A DNA stretch of 64,000 bases from Zingiber officinale (Eukaryota > Streptophyta > Magnoliopsida > Zingiberales > Zingiberaceae). The position numbers and the translations under genes are program-made. Shown here piece after piece: positions 63,329 to 64,000 of the stretch. Within the stretch, counting starts at the first letter, position 1, and every line of letters begins with the position of its first letter. The notes under the pieces were generated by a model. That model was not told the DNA's origin. It saw only the letters and a list, made by a program, of their open reading frames with translations, and made no database searches. The stretch lies in the NCBI RefSeq assembly GCF_018446385.1, contig NC_055996.1, positions 127,210,532 to 127,274,531 of the forward strand, given 5' to 3'.

Positions 63329-63856
63329 ATGGCGACTAAGATTTGGTGCGCGGTGCTCGTGGCGGCGGTGCTGGCGGCGGCTACGACGGCCGAGGCGGAG
63401 GAGATCAGCAAGAAGGTGATCGTGGCGATGGAAGGGCTGGTGAGCTGCCAGGGCTGCGGCAGCGTGGGCACGTGGGATCTGTCGGGGGCCCGGCCGCTGC
63501 CGGGGGCGAGGCTGGTGGTGACGTGCCGGGACCACCGGGGCCGGGTGGTGCTCTACCGGGCGGCCAAGGCGGACAAAAACGGCTACGTATTCGCGGAACT
63601 TTTCACGACGACGATGCGCGGCGGATACTTCGACCCCGCGGAGGCGTGCGGCGCGCGCCTCCTGGAGTCGCCGGACCAACGTTGCAGCGCCGCCACCGAC
63701 GTCAACGGAGGCCTGCAAGGGGCGCCTCTCCGATTCCAGAACACCACCGTCCCGGGGCAGTACGCCGACATCGACGTCTACGCGGCCGGGCCGCTGGCCT
63801 TCCGGCCGCCGCACTGCCCGCCCAAGACCTCCACGCAATCCCAATCGAGCGATTAG
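63329..63856 (+). CDS. Ole e 1-like secreted protein (second copy)
   Basis: A single exon encodes 175 residues. The start at 63329 gives an immediate signal peptide (MATKIWCAVLVAAVLAAATT, cleavage near 21-24). The mature part follows the paralogue at 40559 block by block: EGLVSCQGCGSVGTW, ARPLPGARLVVTC, ADKNGYVF, GGYFDPAEACGARLL and AAGPLAFRPPHC, then a Ser/Gln-rich tail. The cysteine corresponding to C136 of the first copy is replaced by Phe (PLRFQNTT), so one disulfide partner may differ. An N-glycosylation motif (NTT) is retained. Secreted to the apoplast or wall; role not established. Very GC-rich. Probably a tandem duplicate of the first copy, now separated by about 22 kb of transposon DNA. 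Confidence 0.9.
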   Translation: MATKIWCAVLVAAVLAAATTAEAEEISKKVIVAMEGLVSCQGCGSVGTWDLSGARPLPGARLVVTCRDHRGRVVLYRAAKADKNGYVFAELFTTTMRGGYFDPAEACGARLLESPDQRCSAATDVNGGLQGAPLRFQNTTVPGQYADIDVYAAGPLAFRPPHCPPKTSTQSQSSD

Positions 63857-64000
63857 CTAATTAATTAATCTTCTCTGTGATAGTTTAAGGTTTCAATTTT
63901 TTGAATCGTCTTGAAATAATGGATCATGCATGTAACTGTCAGTTACAAACGCTGTTCATGGGGCATATCTGAGTACCAAAATAATATTGTTATCGAATAC

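Overview
The window is flowering-plant nuclear DNA, most likely from a monocot with a large, transposon-rich genome. The evidence is short spliced genes with plant-type introns, plant families (DREB2-type AP2/ERF factor, Ole e 1-like secreted proteins, a PP2C phosphatase, mitochondrial ribosomal protein uL30m), GC-rich short genes in AT-rich surroundings, and mostly LTR retrotransposons and MITEs elsewhere. I lean towards Zingiberales, but nothing in the sequence proves it.

Layout. 1-3.1 kb: the 5' end of a minus-strand Tat-lineage Ty3 element and LTR fragments. 3.3-6.7 kb: a PP2C gene (minus, 3' end missing) head to head with uL30m (plus). 6.7-11.5 kb: small elements, a solo LTR, and a second copy of the uL30m 3' flank. 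11,564-21,394: a 9.8-kb minus-strand Tat element with only one LTR. It is flanked by a 5-bp duplication (GTTTA) and carries an antisense, intron-containing gene with its own TATA box. 22-34 kb: an old copia fragment split by a solo LTR, a LINE, a composite inverted LTR, and a Harbinger transposase pseudogene. 34.6-37.5 kb: six related MITEs, some abutting or nested. 39.2-41.1 kb: the DREB2 gene and an Ole e 1-like gene. 42.0-43.3 kb: a solo LTR. 44.7-62.3 kb: a three-level nest in which a decayed chromovirus-like Ty3 element contains a young Ty1/copia element, which contains a 2.7-kb solo LTR. 63.3-63.9 kb: a second Ole e 1-like gene.

The host genes are of three kinds. PP2C and uL30m share a 177-bp intergenic promoter, and both look organelle-directed. 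The DREB2 gene is a stress-type transcription factor. The two Ole e 1-like genes are probable tandem paralogues pushed about 22 kb apart by transposon insertions. Most other sequence can be assigned to elements with visible ends and target-site duplications, which gives a readable insertion history. The two most unusual signals are the Tat element that appears to have integrated from its primer-binding site, and its antisense spliced gene.
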